A model generated the notes under the pieces. It saw only the letters and a program-made list of their open reading frames with translations. It made no database searches and had not been told where the DNA came from. Below are positions 1-5,545 of a DNA stretch of 5,610 nt, one piece after another (within the stretch, counting starts at the first letter, position 1; each line of letters begins with the position of its first letter). A program made the position numbers and the translations under genes. Location: the NCBI GenBank assembly GCA_017504335.1, contig JAFVRI010000142.1:1-5610 (forward strand), given 5' to 3'. Source of the DNA: Clostridia bacterium. Lineage in GTDB: Bacteria; Bacillota; Clostridia; Oscillospirales; CAG-272.

Positions 1-1200
1 CAAGAGAAGATCGGAGTCCTCGCAGAAAAACGCGAAGAGATTGTTGGCGATGCTGTCGGTAGAGTCAAAGGCCTTGACAAATTCCGCGTACATGACTCGT
101 TTTCCCCGCAAAAAGTCCTCTTTTGAAAGTCCTTCCTTGGAGACACGTTCCAGATAATCAAGGACTCTTGCGAGAACTGCCTGAGGGTCGTCCGCTTCTC
201 CCGCCAAAGAGTTGTAGGCGGCAGATGCGGAGATGGTATAGCCGTAGGAAAGAGCGGGAGAGATCATCTCCTCCTCCACCATTTGGTTGTACAGCTCGCC
301 CGCGCGGGAAAAGAGCATTTCGTTCAGAATTGCCATGGCGGCATCCTTTCGCTGACGATCCTCGCCCTCCTCGGGAATCTTCGTATCCTTAAAGCCGATG
401 TTGAACAGCGGCTTGGATACCTGCATCCGTTGCTCGCGATAGGATAAAAACGCAGAGGGTAATTCCTTTTCATTCTCATTTTCGGTAAAGGGGAAGGGAG
501 TAGACGGAGCGGTTGCGGGAAGAATCTCGTCTATAATTCTCAAAACCGTTTGATCATTTACGTTTCCGCAGACAGTCAACGCCATGTTGTCCGGACGGTA
601 AAAGGCGCGGTAGCAGGTGTAGAGCAGCTCCGGTGTGATCTCCGAGATCGAACGTACCGAGCCGCAGATGTTGCGGCGAATGCTATGATTCTTGTACATC
701 CCCTCAAGCATCCCATAAAAGCATCGGTCAGAGGGATTGTCGTCATACATCCGAATTTCCTCGGAAATAATGCCTATCTCCGATTGAACCGATTCCTTGG
801 TAAAATACGGATGGGTTACAAATTGAAGAAGCTCTCTGAGCGATTCCTCGAATCGGTCGGTGCAGCTGAACAGATAGCAGGTTTTTCCCTCGGAGGTATA
901 GGCATTTGCGTCTGCTCCGTAGTCGGAAAACCGCTCAAATGAGTCGCTTCCATCCTCGTTGGTGAAAAGCTTATGCTCCAGGAAATGAGCGATTCCGTCG
1001 GGAACGCAGGTCCATTCATTCTTCGGATCAGAGCGGAAGCAGTTATGAATGGAACCGTATTTTGTGCCGAGGAGAGCGTAGGTGGAGGAAAGATTTTTGG
1101 GGAAGATCAAAACCGTCAGTCCGCTTGCGTGACGGTACTCCCGATATTCCTCGCGCAGAAGAGAAGAGCGGTGTCGGATCATTTCCGTGTTATTCATCAT
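1..1200 (-). CDS. ymfH: YmfH-like M16 zinc peptidase, C-terminus cut by window edge
   Basis: Partial gene with about 400 codons present; it runs off the left edge and probably lacks only the last few dozen residues, since the family is usually a little over 420 aa. I translated it from the minus strand. Residues 72-76 read HFLEH, the inverted HxxEH zinc motif of M16 (pitrilysin-type) peptidases: H72 and H76 are ligands and E75 the base. The third ligand is expected at E148 in SEEIRMYDDNP, also a YmfH-type signature, so the zinc site looks intact. It is the second gene of an operon with ymfF and overlaps it by 11 bases. NCBI family naming ties the pair to EF-P 5-aminopentanol modification; the real substrate is not settled. 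Start choice: ATGs lie at 1206, 1200 and 1197 in one frame behind GGAGG (1207-1211). I chose 1200 (6-base spacing); 1197 is almost as good. No signal peptide or membrane segment is seen in the first 60 residues, so it is likely cytoplasmic. Confidence 0.9.
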   Translation of the reverse strand, partial: MMNNTEMIRHRSSLLREEYREYRHASGLTVLIFPKNLSSTYALLGTKYGSIHNCFRSDPKNEWTCVPDGIAHFLEHKLFTNEDGSDSFERFSDYGADANAYTSEGKTCYLFSCTDRFEESLRELLQFVTHPYFTKESVQSEIGIISEEIRMYDDNPSDRCFYGMLEGMYKNHSIRRNICGSVRSISEITPELLYTCYRAFYRPDNMALTVCGNVNDQTVLRIIDEILPATAPSTPFPFTENENEKELPSAFLSYREQRMQVSKPLFNIGFKDTKIPEEGEDRQRKDAAMAILNEMLFSRAGELYNQMVEEEMISPALSYGYTISASAAYNSLAGEADDPQAVLARVLDYLERVSKEGLSKEDFLRGKRVMYAEFVKAFDSTDSIANNLFAFFCEDSDLLL

Positions 1201-2491
1201 CGTCATCCTCCTCGTCTGCTATATTCTGTGTCCCCTCAATGAAAAATACGGAATCGTAAACGATCTCTTTTGCCAAAGCGATCACATCCTGCTTCTGAAC
1301 CGAAAGCAGCTTTTGACGGGAGTCCTCAACGGTCTCCTCCTTGCCGAAAAGAATGCGATTGCCGTAAAAATTCTGAAGCTCAAAGGGGTTGTCGTAGATC
1401 TGACGGTAAATGTTTTCCAAGGAGGTTCTGGCGGCATGCCATTCTCCGTCGCTGATGCTTCCTTGACGGATGGCATCAAGCTGCGCTAAAATTGCCTTTT
1501 CCGCTTTTTCTCGGTTTTTGGAATCGATTCCCGCGGAAACGGTCAGAATTCCCGAATTCTTGTGGTAGGCGGAGGAGCAGTAGTAGCAGAGGCTCATCCG
1601 TTCCCGAACCTGCAAAAACAGCTTGGAGGAAGGGGAGCCTCCCAGTAATTCATTGAAGAGAATCATAGCATGGACCCGTTCGTCCATCGCTGAAACACCG
1701 GTGCGAAATCCCATGGCAAGCTTTCCCTGCGCTACAGGCATAGCCTCGGTTTTGGATAAAAAGCCGACAGACGGCTCCGCGGTGGGGAGACAGAGGGCAT
1801 GCGTGGATGTACCGCCAAAGCCATGGAAATGCGCAAGGATCTTTTTCCGAAGGACATCTTCGGAAAGGCTTCCCACATAAAAGATTTCCATGGGGGAGCT
1901 TGTTAAAAATTCTTGATAGAACCGATAAAGAGAAGCACCGCTCGTCTGCTTGAGTATGAGCTCCAGCTCCTCCATGGTAGGAGAGCAGGGATCCTCTCGG
2001 CGCATCATCTCCATCAATCGGATCATGGCAAAGGATCGGGTATTGTTGATCTCCGAGCGAATGGCATCGCAAGCAAAACGGATCTCCTGTTTTACTACGG
2101 ATTCGTCAAATGCTTCCTCCTTGGTGTTAGGATGGAGAAGCAGCTGCGCAAGCATATCCAACACTCCGTCCAAAAGATCCATGGGCTCGGGAACGTACGC
2201 GTCATCCAGGATCTCCGCCGAGAAGGAAAGGGAAAGATTGTGCCCTGAGCGGTTGCAACGGATCTCGATCACCGATGCGTAAAGCTCGTCCAAACGCTTA
2301 TGAATGGACGCCATAGTAGGAAACCGCTCGGTTCCGCGACGGAGAACCGCGGGAAGAATCTGACCCATGGCAAGATGCTCCTTGGTTAAGGGAAGTGTTA
2401 GGGTCAGGGTCAGAACCCCCGTTTTGAAGCGGTCGGTTCTTATGTGTGACAGTCGGATGTTTTCGGCGATCCGAAGCTGTTGTACGGTCAT
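1190..2491 (-). CDS. ymfF: YmfF-like M16 peptidase homologue without zinc site
   Basis: 433 aa, near full length for the family. The M16 fold is indicated by an N-terminal half that keeps the LPAVLRRGTERFP segment (residues 46-58) where active members carry HxxEH; no HxxEH occurs, so this is the non-catalytic partner. The C-terminal half has NELLGGSPSSKLFLQVRERM (280-299) followed by SLCYYCSS (300-307). This is the conserved Arg/Tyr region that in heterodimeric M16 enzymes helps bind substrate for the zinc-bearing subunit. By inference it pairs with YmfH, encoded just downstream. In Bacillus subtilis ymfF and ymfH are also adjacent, next to ymfI, the EF-P aminopentanone reductase. Start: GAGGTG lies 5 bases before the ATG at 2491. 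The protein ends in an acidic tail, DEEDDDDE (426-433), whose codons also hold the ribosome binding site and start codons of ymfH. No signal peptide is visible. Confidence 0.9.
   Translation of the reverse strand: MTVQQLRIAENIRLSHIRTDRFKTGVLTLTLTLPLTKEHLAMGQILPAVLRRGTERFPTMASIHKRLDELYASVIEIRCNRSGHNLSLSFSAEILDDAYVPEPMDLLDGVLDMLAQLLLHPNTKEEAFDESVVKQEIRFACDAIRSEINNTRSFAMIRLMEMMRREDPCSPTMEELELILKQTSGASLYRFYQEFLTSSPMEIFYVGSLSEDVLRKKILAHFHGFGGTSTHALCLPTAEPSVGFLSKTEAMPVAQGKLAMGFRTGVSAMDERVHAMILFNELLGGSPSSKLFLQVRERMSLCYYCSSAYHKNSGILTVSAGIDSKNREKAEKAILAQLDAIRQGSISDGEWHAARTSLENIYRQIYDNPFELQNFYGNRILFGKEETVEDSRQKLLSVQKQDVIALAKEIVYDSVFFIEGTQNIADEEDDDDE
1207..1211 (-). promoter_or_regulatory. Ribosome binding site of ymfH inside ymfF
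   Basis: On the minus strand GGAGG lies in the last codons of ymfF, followed by ATG ACG ATG ATG. Spacing to the ATGs is 0, 6 and 9 bases, so initiation at 1200 or 1197 is favoured and the first ATG (1206) is unlikely. The overlap of stop and start suggests translational coupling of the two M16 subunits. Confidence 0.75.
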
Positions 2492-2539
2492 AGTGGCACC
2501 TCAAACATTTTCTGAATTTTCGTTAAAACATTACATTTT

Positions 2540-2568
2540 ATTATACTACACAATTATGACAAATTCAG
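2540..2568 (-). promoter_or_regulatory. Putative sigma-A promoter of ymfF-ymfH
   Basis: A perfect TATAAT (minus strand, 2540-2545) is preceded at 17 bases by CTGAAT (2563-2568), only a 3/6 match to TTGACA. The predicted transcript start near 2533 gives a leader of about 40 bases before the ymfF ATG. The -10 is convincing and the -35 is weak. No other candidate was found between ymfF and rplU on this strand. Confidence 0.5.
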
Positions 2569-2649
2569 CATGAATTTATTAATAAATCAATAAGAAGAAG
2601 AGGATTTTGACATTTGAAAAAATTTTTTTGAAGAAATTTAAAAAATATG

Positions 2650-2679
2650 TTGACAAAGGAAAGAGGAATATGGTATAAT
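2650..2679 (+). promoter_or_regulatory. Strong sigma-A promoter of rplU-prp-rpmA
   Basis: Consensus TTGACA (2650-2655) and consensus TATAAT (2674-2679) are separated by 18 bases, with TG one base upstream of the -10 (TGGTATAAT, an extended -10). Transcription should begin near 2686. It diverges from the ymfF promoter, with about 130 bases between the two -10 boxes. A promoter of this quality fits a ribosomal protein operon. Confidence 0.9.
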
Positions 2680-2685
2680 GTATGG

Positions 2686-2745
2686 TGCCGCTTAGTGTCG
2701 GGCTTTTTTGAAGTGCGCTTGTCGCCGCCCGGTTTAGCGAGTCTA
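2686..2745 (+). ncRNA. Probable structured 5' leader of rplU (L21 leader-like)
   Basis: Between the predicted transcript start and the rplU ribosome binding site, two nested helices can be drawn: CGCU (2689-2692) with AGCG (2736-2739), extended by A2694-U2734 past a mismatch, and CGGGC (2699-2703) with GCCCG (2727-2731). The closed loop spans about 23 bases and includes a U6 run. L21 leaders are a described class of cis-acting RNA upstream of rplU in Firmicutes, thought to mediate autoregulation by the ribosomal protein. Position and size fit that class. I could not compare it with the covariance model, so membership is inferred from location and pairing. Confidence 0.5.
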
Positions 2746-2766
2746 TAAGAAAGAGAGGTGCTTTTC

Positions 2767-3078
2767 GTGTACGCAATTATTGAAACAGGCGGAAAGCAGT
2801 ACAAGGTTTGCGAGGGCGATATCGTATTTGTTGAGAAGCTCGACGTGAACGAAGGCGATACGGTAACGTTTGACCGTGTCAAGGCAGTGTCGGCAGGAAG
2901 TGAGTTCAAGGTTGGCGCTCCCCTGGTTGAAGGTGCGGCAGTAACCGCAAAGGTCGTTGCTAACGGCAAGGACAAGAAGATCTATGTAATGAAGTACAAG
3001 GCTAAGAAAAACGAGAAGAAGAAGATCGGTCACAGACAGCCTTATACCAAGGTACAGATCCTGTCTATTCAGGGCTGA
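2767..3078 (+). CDS. rplU: 50S ribosomal protein L21
   Basis: 103 aa, the usual length for L21, a protein of the large ribosomal subunit that binds 23S rRNA. It begins MYAIIETGGKQYKV, the L21 N-terminal signature. The basic segment at residues 71-97, with its run of lysines and GHRQPYTKV, is the conserved rRNA-binding C-terminal motif. Start choice: an in-frame GTG at 2758 would add three residues, but it lies inside AGAGGTG (2754-2760), which is the ribosome binding site for the GTG at 2767 with a 6-base spacer. Starting at 2767 also gives the canonical MYAII terminus. It is the first gene of the rplU-prp-rpmA operon, behind a consensus promoter and a folded leader. The order matches Bacillus rplU-ysxB-rpmA. 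Confidence 0.97.
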   Translation: MYAIIETGGKQYKVCEGDIVFVEKLDVNEGDTVTFDRVKAVSAGSEFKVGAPLVEGAAVTAKVVANGKDKKIYVMKYKAKKNEKKKIGHRQPYTKVQILSIQG

Positions 3079-3092
3079 GATTCGGCGCTGAA

Positions 3093-3452
3093 ATGACAAA
3101 AATCGTTTTTTTCAGAAGCGGCGGTGTATATTACGGCTTCGAGGAGCAAGGGCATACCGGTTACGGTGAGGCGGGCGATGACGTGCTTTGCGCGGCACTT
3201 TCCGCAATGACGATGCTGATCGTCAATACCGTAGAGGTTGCATATGCCTCGGATGTAGAATATACCGTAAACGAAGGCGCAACCCATATCATGGTACGTG
3301 CCAAGGCGGCGCTCCCCGAGTTCGAGGAGGACGAGAGAAAGCGCTATGCGGTATCGGGACTGTTCATGTCCTATTATTACCAGCTGAACGAGCTCTTGGA
3401 GGAGTATTACGATTATTTGGACGTCGAGGTAAAGGACATTGATTATGTCTGA
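3093..3452 (+). CDS. prp: Ribosomal-processing cysteine protease Prp (YsxB family)
   Basis: 119 aa, slightly longer than typical members. Prp removes the N-terminal extension of L27 in Firmicutes and relatives, a step needed for functional ribosomes. The catalytic pair is visible: H21 in GHTGYGEAGDD and C33 in VLCAALSAM, separated by 12 residues as in the Staphylococcus aureus enzyme (His22/Cys34). The gene lies between rplU and rpmA, the standard place, and its substrate is the next gene. The start is 14 bases after the rplU stop. No good Shine-Dalgarno sequence precedes the ATG (the nearest purine run, AGGG at 3071-3074, is 18 bases away), so translation probably depends on ribosomes finishing rplU. 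The C-terminus is acidic and tyrosine-rich (ELLEEYYDYLDVEVKDIDYV). Confidence 0.93.
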   Translation: MTKIVFFRSGGVYYGFEEQGHTGYGEAGDDVLCAALSAMTMLIVNTVEVAYASDVEYTVNEGATHIMVRAKAALPEFEEDERKRYAVSGLFMSYYYQLNELLEEYYDYLDVEVKDIDYV

Positions 3453-3493
3453 TCGCTTTTGAGCCATGCAATATTGCAATTATTACATTCATC

Positions 3494-3499
3494 AGGAGG
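3494..3499 (+). promoter_or_regulatory. Ribosome binding site deciding the rpmA start
   Basis: AGGAGG lies 8 bases before the ATG at 3508. It excludes the longer in-frame reading from an ATG at 3466, which would add 14 residues of non-L27 sequence and would itself span this site. Confidence 0.85.
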
Positions 3500-3507
3500 A
3501 ACGAATC

Positions 3508-3786
3508 ATGTTGAAGCTTAGTTTACAGTTCTTTGCTCATAAAAAGGGTGTCGGTTCCACGAAGAACGGACGAGACAGTGAGTCCAAGCGTCTTGGTGTG
3601 AAGAAGGCTGACGGACAGGCTGTACTTGCAGGAAACATTCTGGTAAGACAGAGAGGAACTTCCATCCATCCCGGTAACAATGTTGGTATCGGTAAGGATG
3701 ATACTCTGTTTGCTCTGATTGACGGCAAGGTAAAATTTGAGCAGAAGACCAAGAGCAAGAAGCAGGTTAGCGTATACGCTGACTAA
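3508..3786 (+). CDS. rpmA: 50S ribosomal protein L27 with Prp-cleavable N-terminal extension
   Basis: 92 aa. L27 sits near the peptidyl transferase centre, its N-terminus reaching toward the tRNA CCA end. The precursor begins MLKLSLQFF followed by AHKKGVGSTKNGRDS. The first nine residues match the Firmicutes extension (MLKLNLQFF in S. aureus) removed by Prp between F9 and A10, leaving the mature AHKKG terminus. The rest is canonical L27: GRDSESKRLGVKKADGQ (26-42), IHPGNNVGIGKDDTLFAL (53-70) and a lysine-rich end. Start chosen from AGGAGG at 3494-3499 and family length. It is the last gene of the operon and is followed 14 bases later by a strong terminator. obg, common after rpmA in Bacilli and many Clostridia, is not here. 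Confidence 0.97.
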   Translation: MLKLSLQFFAHKKGVGSTKNGRDSESKRLGVKKADGQAVLAGNILVRQRGTSIHPGNNVGIGKDDTLFALIDGKVKFEQKTKSKKQVSVYAD

Positions 3787-3800
3787 TTCTTGACGGAATA

Positions 3801-3830
3801 AAAAAGCAGTTGCGAGAGCAGCTGCTTTTT
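3801..3830 (+). terminator. Intrinsic terminator after rpmA, probably bidirectional
   Basis: A 13-bp stem, AAAAAGCAGTTGC (3801-3813) with GCAGCTGCTTTTT (3818-3830), is closed by the GNRA tetraloop GAGA (3814-3817) and followed by TATTTTATTTT. It has one G-U pair in the plus-strand RNA. Read on the minus strand the same hairpin has one C-A mismatch and still ends in a U run. It sits 4 bases beyond the end of the convergent araC-type gene, so it can stop both transcripts. Confidence 0.93.
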
Positions 3831-3834
3831 TATT

Positions 3835-4590
3835 TTATTTTGTTTGCGATTCATATTCGGTGGGAGTGAGCCCCGTCTGTTGCTTGAATGCTCGGCAGAA
3901 ATGATAGACGCTTGAGAATCCGCATGCCTCGGAAATGGTCGTAACGGTAGCGGATTGCTCACGCAACAGATGCTTGGCATGACGAATTCTTGCCTGTAGA
4001 ATGTATTGCTTGGGGCTTTGTCCGTAATGGTCCCGAAAGAGCTTTCGGAAATATACTTCGCTGATGTTTGCTTGTTCAGCCAAAATCTCGTTGCAAAGGG
4101 AGGGGTCGTAGAGATGCTTGCCGAGATATTCCATGGAGGGAGCCAGAATGTTGCGGGAGCCCTGATCCGCCTCTTCCTCCGAAAGACGGGAAAGGATTCC
4201 GTAAAAAAGACTCATGACTTTAGCGGGATTGTTTCCGCTGAGCCAAGCGGCTCGCAGTTCTTCGAAATCCCTGAGATATGGCTGGGGATCGCGCAGGGAA
4301 ATACGAAGAAATTCTGTGGTAAAATTCTCATTCGCGGAAAAATTGATCAGGGGGAAGTCTCCGCTTTCCTCGCGAAATAAACGATAAGTACGTCCCCTTG
4401 GCAAAAAAATCGCCGAGGACAGATCAGAAACGGTTCGCTTTCCGTTCAGGGAATATGTGATCTTACCGCCATAGGAAAAGCTAAGACCGTAGGAACGACG
4501 TTCTTTGATGATTCTGTGCCTACCCTGTACGGAGGGAATGACCAAAACATCCGTAACAGAAAGATTTGTCAGTCCTTGCCAAGCGTCCAT
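3835..4590 (-). CDS. AraC-family transcriptional regulator
   Basis: 251 aa, cytoplasmic DNA-binding protein. The N-terminal part (about 15-90) is beta-rich, with features expected of the cupin-like AraC effector domain (for example FLPRGRTYRLF, 62-72). The C-terminal part holds two helix-turn-helix units of the AraC/XylS type: about 167-197 (LAEQANISEVYFRKLFRDHYG inside it) and about 217-246, ending in the classic signature GFSSVYHFCRAFKQQTGLTP (224-243). Start: AGGAGG (4598-4603) lies 7 bases before the ATG. The gene diverges from the SDR gene across 159 bp and converges on rpmA. By context it most likely activates the SDR operon in response to a small molecule, often a sugar or carbohydrate derivative for proteins of this architecture; the ligand cannot be told from sequence. 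No transmembrane segment or receiver domain is present. Confidence 0.93.
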   Translation of the reverse strand: MDAWQGLTNLSVTDVLVIPSVQGRHRIIKERRSYGLSFSYGGKITYSLNGKRTVSDLSSAIFLPRGRTYRLFREESGDFPLINFSANENFTTEFLRISLRDPQPYLRDFEELRAAWLSGNNPAKVMSLFYGILSRLSEEEADQGSRNILAPSMEYLGKHLYDPSLCNEILAEQANISEVYFRKLFRDHYGQSPKQYILQARIRHAKHLLREQSATVTTISEACGFSSVYHFCRAFKQQTGLTPTEYESQTK

Positions 4591-4608
4591 TTTATCACCT
4601 CCTGTTTT

Positions 4609-4637
4609 ATTATATCCTAAAGGTCAAATAAATGCAA
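4609..4637 (-). promoter_or_regulatory. Putative promoter of the araC-type gene
   Basis: On the minus strand TATAAT (4609-4614) has a 17-base spacer to TTGCAT (4632-4637), a 3/6 match to the -35 consensus. The predicted start falls around 4602-4605, so the mRNA would begin at or just before the AGGAGG (4598-4603), giving an untranslated leader of only about 12-15 bases. The weak -35 suits a regulated or low-level promoter. Confidence 0.5.
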
Positions 4638-4647
4638 GTATTTCTTG
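4635..4647. promoter_or_regulatory. Candidate operator: CAAG-N5-CTTG inverted repeat
   Basis: CAAG (4635-4638) and CTTG (4644-4647) are separated by TATTT. The repeat overlaps the -35 of the araC-type gene and lies roughly 80-90 bases upstream of the predicted SDR transcript start, a suitable place for an activator that also represses itself. AraC-family sites are often direct repeats and the arms are only 4 bp, so this is a suggestion only. Confidence 0.2.
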
Positions 4648-4690
4648 AAAAACAGTATCGGAAATGTTAAAATTAAAATCGTTTTTTATA

Positions 4691-4719
4691 TTGCAATGAA
4701 CGGTAAAAGAATATATAAT
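4691..4719 (+). promoter_or_regulatory. Putative promoter of the SDR operon
   Basis: TTGCAA (4691-4696, 4/6 match to TTGACA) and a perfect TATAAT (4714-4719) are separated by 17 bases. The predicted start near 4726 leaves a 24-base leader before the ATG at 4750. Its position excludes longer readings of the SDR frame that begin upstream at 4645. The imperfect -35 fits dependence on the divergent AraC-type activator. Confidence 0.65.
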
Positions 4720-4749
4720 GGAGGTATCAAATTCCGAAAGGAGAACAAG

Positions 4750-5544
4750 ATGAATACCTCTAAACTGAACTTTGATTTTACGGGAAAGGTAGCTCTTTTG
4801 TCGGGTGCCGCTTCGGGCATGGGATTGCTGCTCAGCCGTTGCTTTGTGGAAATGGGCGGAAGCGTGGTCATGACCGATATCAACAGAGAAAGCCTCGATG
4901 AAAAGGTCGCTGAGATCAATGCCATTCGAGCGGGAGCGGCCGTTGGCGTCGTTTGCGACGTGCGTGATTACGGTCAGGTATGCCATGCCCGTGACGTGGC
5001 GGTGGAAACCTATGGTCGTATTGACTTGGTCAGCTCTCTTGCGGGAGGAGCTGAGCTACGCATGCTCAATGTACGCGGGCTGGAGTTTCCCGACGTTCCC
5101 ATTGACGTATATGATTGGAGCATTGATGTCAATCTCAAGGGACAGCTTTATTTTGACCATGCCGCGCTCAAGCAGATGAGAACGCAGGGAAGTGGTGTGA
5201 TTGTCCATATCGGTTCCATTACGGGACAGGAGGGAAGCAGCTCTAACGTGGGCTATGCAACCTCCAAGAGCGCCGCTATGACGGGTCTTACCAAATCCAT
5301 TGCCAAGTATGGCGCAAAATACGGTATTCGCTTTAACTGCGTTGCTCCGGGTCCTGTATTGACCCGTGGTACCATGTCTACCATGGCGACTCTTCAGGGA
5401 CGTGCCGCCGAGCCTCAAGAGATCGTGGATCTGATCCTTTACCTTGCGTCGGATCACGGCGCCTTTATTACGGGAATCAACATTCTTGCCGATGGGGGAC
5501 GCAATTTGCTTGGGAAGATCGGCTATCCCAAAAAGGAGAACTAA
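4750..5544 (+). CDS. Classical short-chain dehydrogenase/reductase (SDR), NAD(P)-dependent
   Basis: 264 aa, typical for a classical SDR oxidoreductase acting on an alcohol or ketone; the substrate cannot be assigned. Rossmann cofactor motif at 18-25, SGAASGMG, with Ser instead of the usual Thr of TGxxxGxG. D43 at the end of strand 2 (VVMTD) suggests NAD(H) preference. D70 in CDV contacts adenine in relatives. The NNAG motif is altered to SLAG (96-99). Catalytic residues are N128, S156 (HIGSITG), Y169 and K173 (YATSK), with the normal 13-residue Ser-Tyr spacing. Then NCVAPGPV (196-203) and the ADGG C-terminal motif (247-250). Start: AAGGAG (4738-4743) lies 6 bases before the ATG at 4750; an upstream in-frame ATG at 4645 precedes the promoter and adds a non-homologous N-terminus. 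The next gene begins one base after the stop, so the two are co-transcribed. It is not adjacent to ymfFH and I do not call it YmfI. Confidence 0.92.
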   Translation: MNTSKLNFDFTGKVALLSGAASGMGLLLSRCFVEMGGSVVMTDINRESLDEKVAEINAIRAGAAVGVVCDVRDYGQVCHARDVAVETYGRIDLVSSLAGGAELRMLNVRGLEFPDVPIDVYDWSIDVNLKGQLYFDHAALKQMRTQGSGVIVHIGSITGQEGSSSNVGYATSKSAAMTGLTKSIAKYGAKYGIRFNCVAPGPVLTRGTMSTMATLQGRAAEPQEIVDLILYLASDHGAFITGINILADGGRNLLGKIGYPKKEN

Positions 5545-5545
5545 G

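Noticed and set aside
123..2282. Plus-strand open frames of 60-130 codons across the ymfF/ymfH region
   Set aside because: They lie antisense to two clear M16 genes, give low-complexity or Arg/Ser/Pro-rich products and lack ribosome binding sites.
2607..2612. A second TTGACA upstream of rplU
   Set aside because: No -10-like hexamer occurs 16-18 bases downstream (the bases there read GAAGAA); the TTGACA at 2650 has a perfect partner.
2758..2766. GTG at 2758 as the rplU start
   Set aside because: This GTG is part of the AGAGGTG ribosome binding site of the GTG at 2767, which gives the standard MYAII terminus of L21.
2565..3099. Minus-strand open frames across the rplU promoter and gene
   Set aside because: They are antisense to L21 and cross its promoter and leader; composition is not protein-like and no start site is supported.
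4006..4380. 124-codon plus-strand frame within the AraC gene
   Set aside because: It is a shadow of the AraC coding sequence with no ribosome binding site; the opposite strand has unmistakable AraC helix-turn-helix motifs.
4645..4749. N-terminal extension of the SDR frame from an ATG at 4645
   Set aside because: It would begin upstream of the TTGCAA/TATAAT promoter, has no ribosome binding site and adds 35 residues unlike SDRs; the ATG at 4750 has AAGGAG at 6 bases and a canonical N-terminus.
4750..5544. SDR as YmfI (EF-P 5-aminopentanone reductase) because ymfF and ymfH are in the window
   Set aside because: It is separated from ymfFH by the ribosomal operon and an AraC gene, is on the other strand, has its own regulated promoter, and shows no visible YmfI-specific feature.
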